DNA from: Fistularia commersonii
Lineage: Eukaryota > Chordata > Actinopteri > Syngnathiformes > Fistulariidae
Direction: 5' to 3'
NCBI GenBank assembly: GCA_037954325.1
Contig: JBBMNZ010000035.1
Coordinates: 4,920,501 to 4,984,500, forward strand
Length of the DNA: 64,000 bases
Of the stretch, positions 25,601-35,603 are shown piece after piece; the first letter of the stretch is position 1; every line of letters begins with the position of its first letter. The notes beneath the pieces were generated by a model. It was not told where the DNA came from. It did not search any database and worked only from the letters and a program-made list of their open reading frames with translations. The position numbers were made by a program, and so were the translations under genes.

Positions 25601-27486
25601 GGTGGAGCTGGAGAAGAAGCTGAGAGACAATCCCAACGGTCAGCTGAGTTCTCTTAAAAACGGTCCAAATCGAATTCGCAAAGAATTTGATATATTATCG
25701 TCAAATGAAATCAGCTGAGGGTCAGAGCGGATTCGCTGACCTCTTTCTGTTCCTGCAGACGAGGATGAGGAGCGCCTGCTGGTCGACTGGTTCACCCTCA
25801 TCCACGAGAAACACCTTTTGGTGCGGCGGGAAGCAGAGCTTGTCTACACGTGAGTAGCAGCCAGCCATCATTGGACTTTGCTAATTATACCCCATAATCG
25901 GCAACTTGTGGCACTAAAAAAAAAAAGGTGTTCAAAATGTTTGCAACAAATCCTCTAAATGTGTTTTTGGTGTGCGCAGGGCGAAGCAGCAGAACCTGGA
26001 GGAGAGGCAGGCGGACGTCGAGTACGAGCTGCGATGCCTCCTCAACAAACCAGGTTTGCAAGACAGCTTCCATCCCACAGACTAGAAGTCAAGTTGTTGA
26101 ACAGTCAAAAAAACAGGGCTTTAGCATACAGGAGGTTCTCAGTTTACGCTGGAATTCCCTTCCTACATAACATGATTATGCAATTTTTCTAAGTTGGAAC
26201 TCAGACTCAGTACAGAGCATAAGTACTGATATCACTCACTAACGCTAACTGAGGCATACAAGGCTATTGCTTATTGTTTTTTTGCCCTATTCTGAGCCTT
26301 TCATCATCTAATTTCACTTCCACGGAGATGGTTTCCCCTTTGAAGCACTGCTCAGAAGAGTTTGACATATGCCTGGGAGCCACAATGAAGGGCAAAAAGT
26401 TTCCCAAAAAAAAAAAACACATGAAAACAGAAGTAGCAGCAGGCATTTTTAAACAAAGCGTTTGTCCACGTCCGCTTGCCAACTAGTTCCTGTGCGGAAT
26501 TTTCTTTTAACGTTGCAAACAATGTACATCGGAATGATGGAACAAAACCTTCTTGATAACTTATAGGAGATCACAATGTAACCATGAAACGCCGTAGGTT
26601 GAGGACATTATAAAACAAAAACTTCCTATAGTCAGCTTAAGCTCTTCATTCAGCAACTAATGAACTCTTATCACCGTGGCAACCCCTGTTACACCCAGCT
26701 CATTCCGATGATCTCATCAAATGCTCCTCTGATGTTTTTGGTTATTATTTTCGAACGGTTCGGACTCGTCCCAACACGCCAGGGCGCCGTGTTTGCGCCG
26801 TCTTGAGTCCCGCGGTGACGAAAAACGTCAGCGCAGCGCGTTGTGACACCGTCCTTCCCCTCTTTTTGCCAGAGAAAGACTGGACGGAGGAGGACAAGAG
26901 CCGGGAGCAGGAGCTGATGGCCGAGCTGGTCACCATCATTGAACAGCGAAACCAAATAGTCAACAGCATGGACCAGGACAGGCAGAGGTAATCAATAATC
27001 GATAAGTGACAGGCAGAGCAGTGCGACGAGTGGGCGACCCAATAACGAAATGTCTCTCACAGGGAAGAGGAGGAGGACAAATTTATGGAAGCCATGCTGA
27101 AAAAAAAAGGTAGGACGACCCGCCGGCCCGACTTGACTGATCCGTTTAAACGAGTCCTCTAGTTGCAGATCAGATTTACGCTTTCAGCCATTTACCTCGG
27201 AGCAGTTAGACCTTGCTCGTAGTTTCTTTCACATATCAAGGAGAAGTTGACGAACCGTAGCCCTGAATCGAAATCGGACTCTCGGCCAAGTAATAATAAA
27301 AGCACAGGACTTATTATAACGCATCTCACTACATCATTTCCTTCACCGGTTGCGTTCCCAGACTTCCACAAGGACTCCGACGGCGAGCAGAAGAAAAAAG
27401 GGGCAAAGTTCAAACCCATGAAGGTGCTCAAGAGGCTGAGCCACAAAGGGGAGCCCGGCAAAAGCCCCCACAAGGACAAAAGCTGA
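14846..27486 (+). CDS. micall1: MICAL-like protein 1, 16 coding exons, 909 aa
   Basis: Exons: 14846-14988, 17792-17840, 20058-20199, 20794-20888, 22152-22306, 23260-23864, 23954-24014, 24262-24689, 24854-25191, 25280-25414, 25512-25638, 25759-25849, 25980-26053, 26873-26987, 27063-27109, 27362-27486. Total 2,730 nt, all phases consistent; human MICALL1 is 863 aa. A calponin-homology domain (about 3-110) has WCRIQCENYHGVEIRD and DPEDMVSMKVPD. A LIM zinc-binding domain (about 169-222) has CAAC, HRNC, CTEC and CTHH ligands. The disordered middle carries KPKDPPWLALVQ and three EHD-binding NPF motifs at about 318, 478 and 678. The C-terminal BMERB coiled-coil domain (about 718-870) binds Rab8/Rab35-type GTPases and ends in a Lys-rich tail. 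In other vertebrates the protein builds tubular recycling endosomes with EHD1, Rab8 and syndapin. The start is fixed by the CH-domain N terminus. Exon 7 has a CAGCAG double acceptor. The order tail-to-tail with c22orf23 matches human. Confidence 0.95.
14989..17791 (+). other. micall1: micall1 intron 1
   Basis: Longest micall1 intron. It contains a (GA)n run near 15416-15443, (CA)n near 15530 and 15564-15584, GT runs near 15780 and 17527, and a GC-rich segment at about 16790-17420. That segment happens to be open for 247 codons (16671-17414) but matches no protein I know and is low in complexity. It could be an intragenic CpG-rich control region; nothing else is supported. Confidence 0.5.
18540..18905. 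repeat. Degenerate dispersed repeat with an internal duplication (micall1 intron 2)
   Basis: Two diverged copies, about 210 bases apart, share the blocks TTTCTCC(A/G)CATGTACA, TCCCACGG(G/T)GACATGA, AGTAAAGTGCAC and CTGGTAC(C/T)GAGGTGAAAGGA. Sequence of this style recurs in many fish genomes as retroelement debris. I cannot assign it to a named family without a repeat library. Confidence 0.5.
19537..19572. repeat. 36-base poly(T) tract
   Basis: Uninterrupted T run in micall1 intron 2; on the opposite strand it could be the poly(A) tail of a retroelement or processed RNA insertion, but no body is recognisable beside it. Confidence 0.85.
20284..20420. repeat. Probable retroelement end with GATAA-type tandem units
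   Basis: Tandem AAGATAAGATAAGATAAG units are followed by AACTTTATTAATGCCGAAGG and a GTTACAG block. This arrangement (short tandem tail plus a TTTATTNATNCC core) is typical of dispersed non-LTR-like repeats in teleost introns. The family is not identified; it lies in micall1 intron 3. Confidence 0.5.
21253..21276 (+). other. micall1: Candidate in-frame 24-nt microexon of micall1
   Basis: TGCACAG acceptor, 24 nt coding QGKRKAPE in the phase set by the flanking exons (both phase 0), and a GTAGAG donor. It would insert eight basic residues between the CH and LIM domains. A stronger GTAAGT donor 5 bases further on would instead shift the frame. The exon is not needed for an intact gene model, so it is offered only as an alternative exon. 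Confidence 0.3.
22325..22354. repeat. (CA)n microsatellite
   Basis: About 15 CA units starting 19 bases after the micall1 exon 5 donor. Confidence 0.9.
22511..23095. repeat. Tandem duplication, about 306-bp period, two diverged copies (micall1 intron 5)
   Basis: The block starting TGAAGTTATTTCATCCC at 22517 recurs at 22823. Further blocks follow in the same order: GCGAATCACAATCTTC, CAGATTTTGTTTTAATGAAT, AAGAATGTGATTTTTCCTCT, GGAATGATCATGACATG. Copies differ by scattered substitutions and by the length of the T run and AT array. It is non-coding. Confidence 0.85.
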
Positions 27487-28196
27487 GAGGCTTGAAAAAG
27501 AAAAGACCTTTTTCCTCAGAGAGGATTCTAACAGGACTAAAGACAATGACAGATGTGAGCACAGATAAAGAGGAAAGGTGTAGTCCGACTTCGCTGACTT
27601 GAAGTGCAACATAGAACCCCCTCCCTGCTTTTTTTTTTTTTTTTTTTTTTTTTACTCGACGCTTCAAAAACTCTGCGGTGACTATTTTGTTGCGTTATTT
27701 TTTTTTGTGCTTTAAAGATACGGTATGAAAACTCAAGTGCTTTAAGAGCCGATGTATTTACAAGCTCTGACCTCTACGTGTCGTATAGGTTTTTTTTTTG
27801 TTTTTTTTTTTTCAAATGACTGCACTGATTTCTCGCGTGTTGCTTCGGTATCACCCCCCCTTTGACGCGTTCATCCTCATTCCCCTGCCCCGACCAACGC
27901 CATGTCTGGTTTGAGCCTGTGGTACGAGATGTTTTTTTTTTTTGTTTGTTTTTTTTTAAGATAAACCTTCCTTTTGGATTTCACCCCCAACTTTTAATAT
28001 GGTTAATCAGATTGATTTCTAAGCTGCTATGTTATGATCACTTTTTGTCCCCTCCTTAGGTTTTTCAATGCATCATGTTTGTAAATGCATCATCTGAGAT
28101 GTAGGTGAATGCAAGGGTGTGCACGTGTGTGTGTGTGTACAAAAGTGCAAAATCTGATCAGATTTAGTATTATGCCGCAGACGTCTGCTATACAGT

Positions 28197-28202
28197 TTTA
28201 TT
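28197..28202 (-). terminator. c22orf23: Candidate poly(A) signal, c22orf23
   Basis: Nearest minus-strand AATAAA found downstream of the c22orf23 stop. If used, about 450 bases of the two convergent 3' UTRs would be complementary. Confidence 0.4.
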
Positions 28203-28649
28203 AGCATTGTTTCATGAGACAAGTCATTTAGATGCAGATGAATTTTAACAACTGTAGCAAAATACTAGTTTGAAACTTTTGGGGAAAACCTGGACGTTCA
28301 ATCCTTAATTTATATCTGCCTGCATTGGCCTTTTTTTTGTATGTTTCCACATCTTGCCTTCAAGTAGAGAGGTTGTTTTTGCACATTGCCAGTAATTTAA
28401 CTGTATTTGAAACATTATCTGTTTGAGGTTGTGTACGTCCTAACATCCTTACAACTGTTGTGTCATTTAAAGATCCTTTGTGTTTGTCCCCCATTTTAAA
28501 TGGTTCATCTGTTTTTTAACTGCGCTTCGGCTCTGTGCCTGTCTTTCTGTCCACCTGCAAACCCCCAAGGGCTTCTGTCTCTGTCAGCTAGTCATTTTCC
28601 TCAGGCAGCAGCAGGATTAAAAAAAAAACTGACACTGGAAGGCAGACAA

Positions 28650-28655
28650 AATAAA
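28650..28655 (+). terminator. micall1: Poly(A) signal AATAAA, micall1
   Basis: AATAAA in an A-rich context 1.16 kb after the micall1 stop and 110 bases short of the c22orf23 stop codon on the other strand. Confidence 0.55.
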
Positions 28656-28764
28656 AAATGAAGTTAAAGGCGGTAGCCTGTGTGTGTTTCTTGAAAATTC
28701 ACTTCTCTGTCTCTAGACTCCATGGCAGCTCCTGCAGTTTCAAACCACGGAAACAAATGTCCAG

Positions 28765-30937
28765 TCAACAGCAGTCAGTCCCCTCCGGTCCCCTGTCCTG
28801 CAGGTCCATCGGTTCTGCTCTCCTCTCTGACGTCTCCGATGACATTTTTGGAATTCTGTCTTTATCCAGCATCTTCAATTCTCGGATTTTCTAAATTGGA
28901 AATGTAACACTTCAAGTATGCAGAATCCGCAAACAGTAAATATGTAGATCAAACTTTTTATGAGATGTGGGGACGGGTCACAACAGCTTGTCTCATTCAA
29001 CATAATTTCAAAAGATTTTGTTAAAAGATGCTTGTGTTCTAAAAAAAAAAAAAAATCAAACTGGCATGGTTACTCTGGAGGAAAAATTGGTAAATGATTG
29101 CACGATTATTTTTAAGGAACAAAGAAATATGCTCTTTACACACAGTATACATGTTTTTTTTTTAAGTTTTCCATTGAGCTTCATTATTTTTCCCATCATC
29201 AAACTACAAACTACAAATTCCTTTGGGATTGCTAAAAATTTGTTTTGGAATCCCCCATCATCTATAATTTGTCAGCATTACACTGAATTTTTTGGACCGT
29301 GTTGGTACATGTTCTATTTATGGCCACTAAGGGGCACAGTTAGCCACTTGAACCAAACCAGCTAACCAGTATTAACAAGTTGGCACCAACTGTTTACCTG
29401 CGATATCTCAGTGTTGATGATGTGGAGGTATGGCTTTTCCTGTCCAAGAGAGGCCATATCTTTCAGAAATTGCCTTCTCTCTTCTATTTCATCTAGAACT
29501 GAAAAAGAAATACAGACAATTTGCACATTCCTGTATTCTGCACAATTAATTAATTATACATTATTTTGATATTCATAATTTGATGCTGCTACTCCATGTG
29601 GCCCCAATTGCCCCGCTGGGATAAATAGAGTTTATTCTGATTCTGATGCATAATCAGGAGAAAGACCTGAATCAGAATTGATCCGTCACTTCAAATTGCA
29701 ACGCACAACATTGATTATTTTTGGCATAAACCACTGTTGTGTTTCCAACAGTCAGCCTTACCTTCCTGATAGCGGTCTACCTCCTCTATGCCTGCACGCT
29801 TTTGACAGGCGGCCATGGTAGCCACAGGCTCTTCCTGTCCCGTTGCCATGATATTTTGAAGCCTCGTCTTTTCTTTCTCCAGGTCTCCTAGAAACAATGA
29901 GAATGACAAAACGGCGGGTTTCAAGAAAATCAGATAGTGGTAAAAATGTCTAAAAACCCTACCCAGGTTTAATGAGGGGGGGAAAAAAACCTGCTCTGCA
30001 TTGAAAGAGTATGCAAGGGACTTGTCAGAGCATCAACGGACACCAGCTGAGGATGTCACATACGGGTGGGACCAGGGCGGAACTTTTCTCGGATGTAGCT
30101 GTTGCCAGAGCGGCAGGAGTCCAGGCTGCGTTTCTGAGGCCTCCCGGGCAGCTGTGTGGGGACACTTTTCCTGGGTTTTTGTGGGAGGTTAACGGCCGCC
30201 GTTGGCAGACCACCAGTCAGTGGCAACCTCTCTCCATCTGGGGTGGAGACAATTTCAAAGTTGCGAGTGGCAATCCAAAATGTTGTGATGCTGAATGTGT
30301 CAAACTTTTTTTATTATTATCTTTTTAAATCTGTGCCATATAAAAAGGCTATTATTCCAGATAAAAAATTAACACGCAGACACATGTCCATATTTTCCAA
30401 TTCATATTTACCATCAACTGGGAATAAGGTCTATATTGGAAGCATTTTCAACTATCAGTTCCATTTGACTTTGGGTTTGATTGGCATGTTTTCTCAAAAC
30501 ATGCCAATCAATGTCCTGAAGGGAAACATTATACTATAACCTGAGAAATATGATGACATTTTTAGGAAAAAAAATCTATACAGAACACTAATCTATGCAA
30601 ATACAAATTCACAAATAATGGTGAGTATAATGAAACACTGATATATTACACCACGCCCCGCCTAAACTTACTCTTCAAGCACTGGATGATCTGTTTTCTT
30701 TGCAGGTTGCTGAGTTTGGTTTCCTGCATCATCACTGAACACCAGGAGAGAGAGAGGAGACTCAGAGCAGAGGCTGAACGCACTGAAACATGCAGACTAC
30801 TTTGGAAAGTAGGTCAGGCACGACAAAAGCCTGGTCTTACGTAGCAGCATGTCGTGGGTCTCCTTGCTGTATGTCGGGGTCCTGGGGGTGTTCCACAGCT
30901 GTCCCCCCCCAGCTTTCCTCTGCGAAGAGCTGTCCAT
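28765..30937 (-). CDS. c22orf23: C22orf23 / UPF0193 (EVG1) family protein, 6 coding exons, 228 aa
   Basis: Exons in transcript order: 30937-30841, 30734-30672, 30237-30064, 29887-29762, 29498-29398, 28890-28765, totalling 687 nt with phases consistent. The recognisable family blocks in order are: SKETHDML before MMQETKLSNLQRKQIIQCLK; a Pro/Arg-rich middle ending YIREKFRPGPTR; DLEKEKTRLQNIMATG; EIEERRQFLKDMASLGQ; HIINTEISQKIRELKMLD. These line up with human UPF0193 (C22orf23). The protein is small, charged and helix-rich with no signal peptide or membrane segment. Its biochemical function is not established. The start ATG follows a splice acceptor directly, so there is an upstream non-coding exon. 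The promoter carries a palindromic RFX X-box, which suggests expression in ciliated cells. Tail-to-tail placement with micall1 matches human 22q13.1; the usual divergent partner polr2f is absent here. Confidence 0.9.
29600..29650. repeat. Short dispersed-repeat 3' end (TTTATTCTGATTCTGAT type)
   Basis: Sequence reading CCCCGCTGGGATAAATAGAG then TTTATTCTGATTCTGAT resembles the 3' terminus plus short tandem tail of abundant fish retroelements. Only the end is recognisable; it sits in a c22orf23 intron. Confidence 0.4.
30477..30511. repeat. Perfect 16-bp inverted repeat, 3-base loop
   Basis: Arms 30477-30492 and 30496-30511 are exact reverse complements around CTC. Each arm carries a CCAAT-box sequence (ATTGG/CCAAT). 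It lies in the c22orf23 intron between coding exons 2 and 3. The loop is too short for a normal microRNA precursor. Confidence 0.9.
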
Positions 30938-31857
30938 CTGCAAGACATGCAGTCAGAAAACAAGCTTCAGGATCCCGGTTGTTTACTTCAGTTGCTTGAG
31001 TTTCTTCTTTTCCAAATCTATACAGTAGGTCAGATAAAGTCTAGGGCAGATTTACAAGCTCTTGCGTACATTTCAAACAGTCTAGAAGTGACATCACAGA
31101 CATCTTGGTCGCACCGTATTACATCAGGCCTTCCAGCCTTTCCCCGAGCAGGGGCGCCGGGCCCCCCTGTGACATCACAACCGCTCCTATCATAGCGGTG
31201 TAATCTGTGACATAATACCACAACATCTCCTTGTGATGTCATTTCACCACAGGCACTGCTGACACTGTATAGGAATAGAAAACAAGCTATGATTTTAACC
31301 ACTCATTCAATATGTATGATCAGGATATAGAGAGCATGGAGAGTGTTCACCCTAACCTCTTTTTTTAATATCCGGGACTATATTTTTATATGTGATTGGA
31401 GATAATACTAAATACAACATACAAGCAGCGAATATGTCTGTTAAGGACATGATCACACTGAAAACAGCGTAAAATATATTCGGATATTGAGACTGCTAAT
31501 TTTTTCTGGCTTTTTTTTTAAAGCTTTTTAAGCGTGGTACCTGAAGTATATTTGTCTCCAAACTATTGGAATTAGTGCGCAAATGTGTCACTTCCAAGCG
31601 TCAGTCGTCATGAAGATAATTTTGTGGGTTTCGAAATAAAGATTTCAAACTGCTTAAACAAGCGAGTTTGTTTTAGCTAACTCAGCTTTGTTCTGTTTGT
31701 CGCTCTCATGCTAGGTGGCTAACAATTGACCGGCTAATAGAAGACTCACAAGTACAGGCAGATAGACATAAAGAAAAATAATAATATAAAAATAAATACA
31801 CATAATAAATCTGAATTAGGAGAAGAAACGGAGAAAAGGTGCCTAAATACCTTTTCA
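30938..31857 (-). other. c22orf23: c22orf23 5' intron
   Basis: Between the acceptor just before the c22orf23 ATG (30938-30939) and a candidate donor GTATTT at 31852-31857. No coding exon is seen; the sequence is AT-rich from 31300 on. Confidence 0.4.
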
Positions 31858-31913
31858 AGAGACAACATCCAATGTTAAGGTCTGAAAATCCAGGGGACGA
31901 GAAGAGGATCTAC
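31858..31913 (-). other. c22orf23: Candidate c22orf23 non-coding first exon
   Basis: A leader exon is required because the coding exon opens at its acceptor. A donor context AAAAG/GTATTT lies at the low end and the X-box palindrome immediately upstream at the high end. The transcription start is not determined. Confidence 0.35.
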
Positions 31914-31929
31914 GGTTGCTATAGCAACC
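31914..31929. promoter_or_regulatory. c22orf23: RFX X-box, perfect 16-bp palindrome
   Basis: GGTTGCTATAGCAACC is a full palindrome and a close match to the RFX-family X-box (two GTTGCY half sites with a 2-base centre in RYYNYY-N-RRNRAC form). It lies where the c22orf23 promoter must be. RFX2/3 drive ciliary genes through such sites. Confidence 0.7.
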
Positions 31930-34100
31930 AAAGCACAACAACAAGCATTTCCATGTACTAAATATAACTGCTTATTGATAACACCAAGTTTTAAGTACTT
32001 TATACTGATATGATATTAATCATGACACATATAGCGTCCGTGTTATTAGTTTTATTAATATATTGAGACATATACCATCAGTATTGTATTTATTTTCTAA
32101 ACGCATGGACAATATATGGTCACTAGATGGAGACAAAGGCAGATATAAATATTTATTTGTTTAGATCAATCCATTACATTATTATCAAATATCCTTCACA
32201 TAATATGTTTTCAGACTCGATGGGTCTCTTTGTATCTTCAGACTCGATGGGTCTCTTTGTATCTAATACTGTATAATACTTAATGTACAATTTCAAAACA
32301 CCATAATTATATTGTTACCGGCCTTCTAATGTAGCCAATTAGCTTGTATTTGCGCCACGAGGCTAAATACTCTTTATCAACCACTTGAAAAATCCCATTA
32401 TGAAATCTAATAGGATAACAAAACACTTTATAACATTTAAGTATGAAATACGAGTACACACTGATTAATATTTGTCGGAAAAAACGATTTGAACCGTGAA
32501 AGACCTAAATCCTAAAAAAAGGTCAACCAATGGCTTTTTCACCCGGTTTTACACTTTTCTGTCTATCAAAGTTACAACTAATAGATGATATACCTTCATA
32601 GTAATTATACTTGATAAGTGACTGTTCTGACAGGACATGGTGTGAAAAACTGACAGGTTACTCAAGACCTTTCGCAAAAATCACTCAAGCAAAACAAACT
32701 AAGAGAGATTATGTAATGTGCTTCACATCGTAAAGAGGCTGTTTTCATGCACTTGACCTCTGCGGTTTATTGCTCGCATAGATGATGTTTTGTGCATTCT
32801 ACACTGCATGGGGATGGAGGGAGTCTTTATCAGCGATCCCCTCGTCATCAGCAATAACCAGCAGCCAGGGGTCCACTATCTTTCGGTGGGCAGCAGTCTG
32901 TTTCTGCCGTATGTCCACCGATAACAACAACCACGATCACCTATCACAAACATGTTCCTCAGAAGTCAGAGCTGCATGTCTCAACAAGGAAAACCTGCGT
33001 GTACGTGCGTGTTCAACTTATTAGCAGTCTGACGTGACAAAAAGCCCACATCGTGGAATATTTACTTTTTTTTTTTGGTTTGTGATCTGTTTGGTTTTAT
33101 GTTGTTTGTGTCACTGTGTGTAAGAAGTGTGGAAGAAGCCGCGGAATAAAGTACTATTGAATATTTGATACTTTTTGTTTTTGGAAATACTCCCCTTCCA
33201 TATCACAATTGAATTTGCACACAAACACACACACACATTACATGCAAGAAAAAACCCTTGCCTTGAAAAAAGAAAAAAAAGAGACAGAGAGAACACAGCA
33301 CTCATTCACTTTGCAGGACAAATGTTTTTTATGTTGATTTCATTTAAATATCTTTTCAGGTGACTATTAACACTGTAGCTGTGTGTATGTGTTTGTCATT
33401 CAAATAAATAGATGTATTTTATCATTATTATCAAAACACTTTGTCCTGTTTTGCATGTTCTTACTGTGGTAGGCACATGTTTGCATGAATATGGTAGCGG
33501 TTGCATGAAAAATATGTTTTTCCAGCAGATAAAGAGAAGCCAAGATGAGATACTTATCATAATGGAGTTTGATGAAGTAACCGTTATGTTTTAAATCTTA
33601 ACACTGACATAGGCTTCTCAAAAAAGCAGATCTATTTAGGCTTCTCAAAAGATTTTGAGACATGTTAAAATACCACGGTCTCTTCATGACATCTGGATTG
33701 AAATGTGTTTTCGGTGTTGGACTTTATAATTCATTAATAAGCATTAATCGAACCACATTAATCTTCCTTGTGTTTAGTTTTATGTTGAGACGGACGGTGT
33801 AGGTCGGTGAATATTTTGGCGATTGTGAATGGGCAATCTCCAAGGCGACACTCCACCTCCTAACGGTCAAAAACCTACGTGAAAAAGAGAGATTTGAAGT
33901 CGTAGTTGCAGTTGACAGAGATAGACGAGTGAGAGGGGGAAGAGATAGCGGGCCAAGGATGGAGAGAAGGGGGCAACTCTGAGAAACTGTTTCTGGGGCC
34001 TTTTCAAGCACCGGGTCAACTGTAACAGGGATCAGCGTACTGTTTGCCCAGGATAAGGTGGATGCGTCGTGGGGGGAAAAAAAAAAAGCTAAACAGAAAA
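31930..34100. other. Intergenic interval between c22orf23 and the KLF gene
   Basis: AT-rich, no recognisable coding exon. In human the gene divergent from C22orf23 is POLR2F, then SOX10; neither is seen. It contains a 27-bp tandem duplication (32211-32264), a short (CA)n near 33222, and two AGATAG motifs near 33919 and 33943 that may belong to the KLF promoter. Confidence 0.5.
32211..32264. repeat. Perfect 27-bp direct tandem duplication
   Basis: TCAGACTCGATGGGTCTC plus nine more bases (32211-32237) is repeated exactly at 32238-32264. Confidence 0.9.
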
Positions 34101-34214
34101 AAGAAACCTCATCATCCAAAGTCAATCGGCTCCTTATCCAAGCACTGAATGGCTGTCACACAGGCTGTGCTTCCCTCCTTCAGCTCCTTCTCCAACTCCG
34201 CGCACAACAGCAAC

Positions 34215-35565
34215 ATGAAAGTAAGTCTGACGATGTGACATTCCCGTGTGAAAAACAAATATGTGAATATATTTTGATTCTAATTTGATTCAAAAAATGC
34301 CGGGGTCAGGATCCACATTTTTCGATATTTATTTATTCAAACGCTTTTTAATGAATATAATGATGCACTTCAGATGCTTTACAGCGTTACAGTTTAGATA
34401 TTGCGTCTTTTTTCGTAAAATTTATGATTCTTTATTTACGTCGTTGAGATGTGACACCTATTCTGAATCTGAAATTAAATCTGGGTAAATTTCAGTGGGT
34501 TTTCGTCTCCTTGTGTGTATCCACCAGTTATGCTTGCGAGGGAGATGGCGGCAGAGGGTGAAACCTCTGGACAAAAATAAAATAATTCAATGTTTTGACA
34601 TATTGACAATATTTGCCTTCTTTTTAATTTGTAATATAATTACAAACAAACATGCCATGAATAATTTCAAATTAGTTGTTTTTTTTTTATTTGGCAAATA
34701 TTGCTTTTAATTTGTCAGTTAAATATGGAATCATAAATGGGGTTGTTCAGTGTGCAAACTATAGATTCTTTAAATTCTAATTCCCTTTCATTTAAACATA
34801 CACCGTGTATATGTTGATTTTTCAGATAAACGTACATGAGGATCTCATTTTAGTATGGTCTGCTTTTTAAGTAGGTTAAGAGATTTACAGTATTTCCGAA
34901 CGCGAGCATTATTTCGAATATCAACCAGGTGCAGATGTCATATTTTTCAACCTGTTTCTCGTCATCGAATTGGAAACCAATTCCCAGCACATCACTCTGT
35001 GTTACTGTGTTAGTGTGAGATCAGCTGTCTGGAGTTGTTAAAGTTACTTCACTGCTATGAAAAGTGCAATTGCTTCACTGATAATTTACTACATCCATAA
35101 AATATCCAAGTCCGTTTTGGCCGCAACTTGAATTGATTATAACCCGCAGCAGCATCTGCCTTGGAAACTGCACGCGGTCAAAGCGGGGACCATTTTTGGA
35201 CTTGCTATTTTCCTTGCAGATGTGTAAGAAGAACAGCTATCCAACAAACAATTTAAATGTCTTTTCCCAGTTGACATGATGAGTTTGAGAAATGGGCTCA
35301 GAATCGACATTGCAAGACACGAGTTTGATACTTGGCATGATACACAGCCTGACTTTATGGCTCTTTTGTTAGACACGGTTGATGGAGCATCAAGTATTGC
35401 GACCTGTAGCCCATTATTTTGGTACATTTTCCTGAACCTTGTGTGACAAGTCCATTTCTATTGGATTGTGCCGAACTGTCCGCCGTCTCCATCCACAGGT
35501 GTGGGCATCTGAGAGCGGGTCAACTGCTCTGGACCCTACAAACAACAGACTGTCACAAAGTAGCT

Positions 35566-35603
<38 letters not shown>

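Larger units (their letters stand above)
27487..28670 (+). other. micall1: micall1 3' UTR
   Basis: Follows the micall1 stop and runs to an AATAAA at 28650-28655. It has a T run at 27630-27652 and TG-rich and T-rich stretches, and no coding signal on +. Its distal part probably overlaps the antisense 3' UTR of c22orf23. Confidence 0.55.

Noticed and set aside
32000..34000. Possible polr2f or sox10, the human neighbours of C22orf23
   Set aside because: No acidic RPB6-like N terminus, no HMG box and no suitable exons on either strand.
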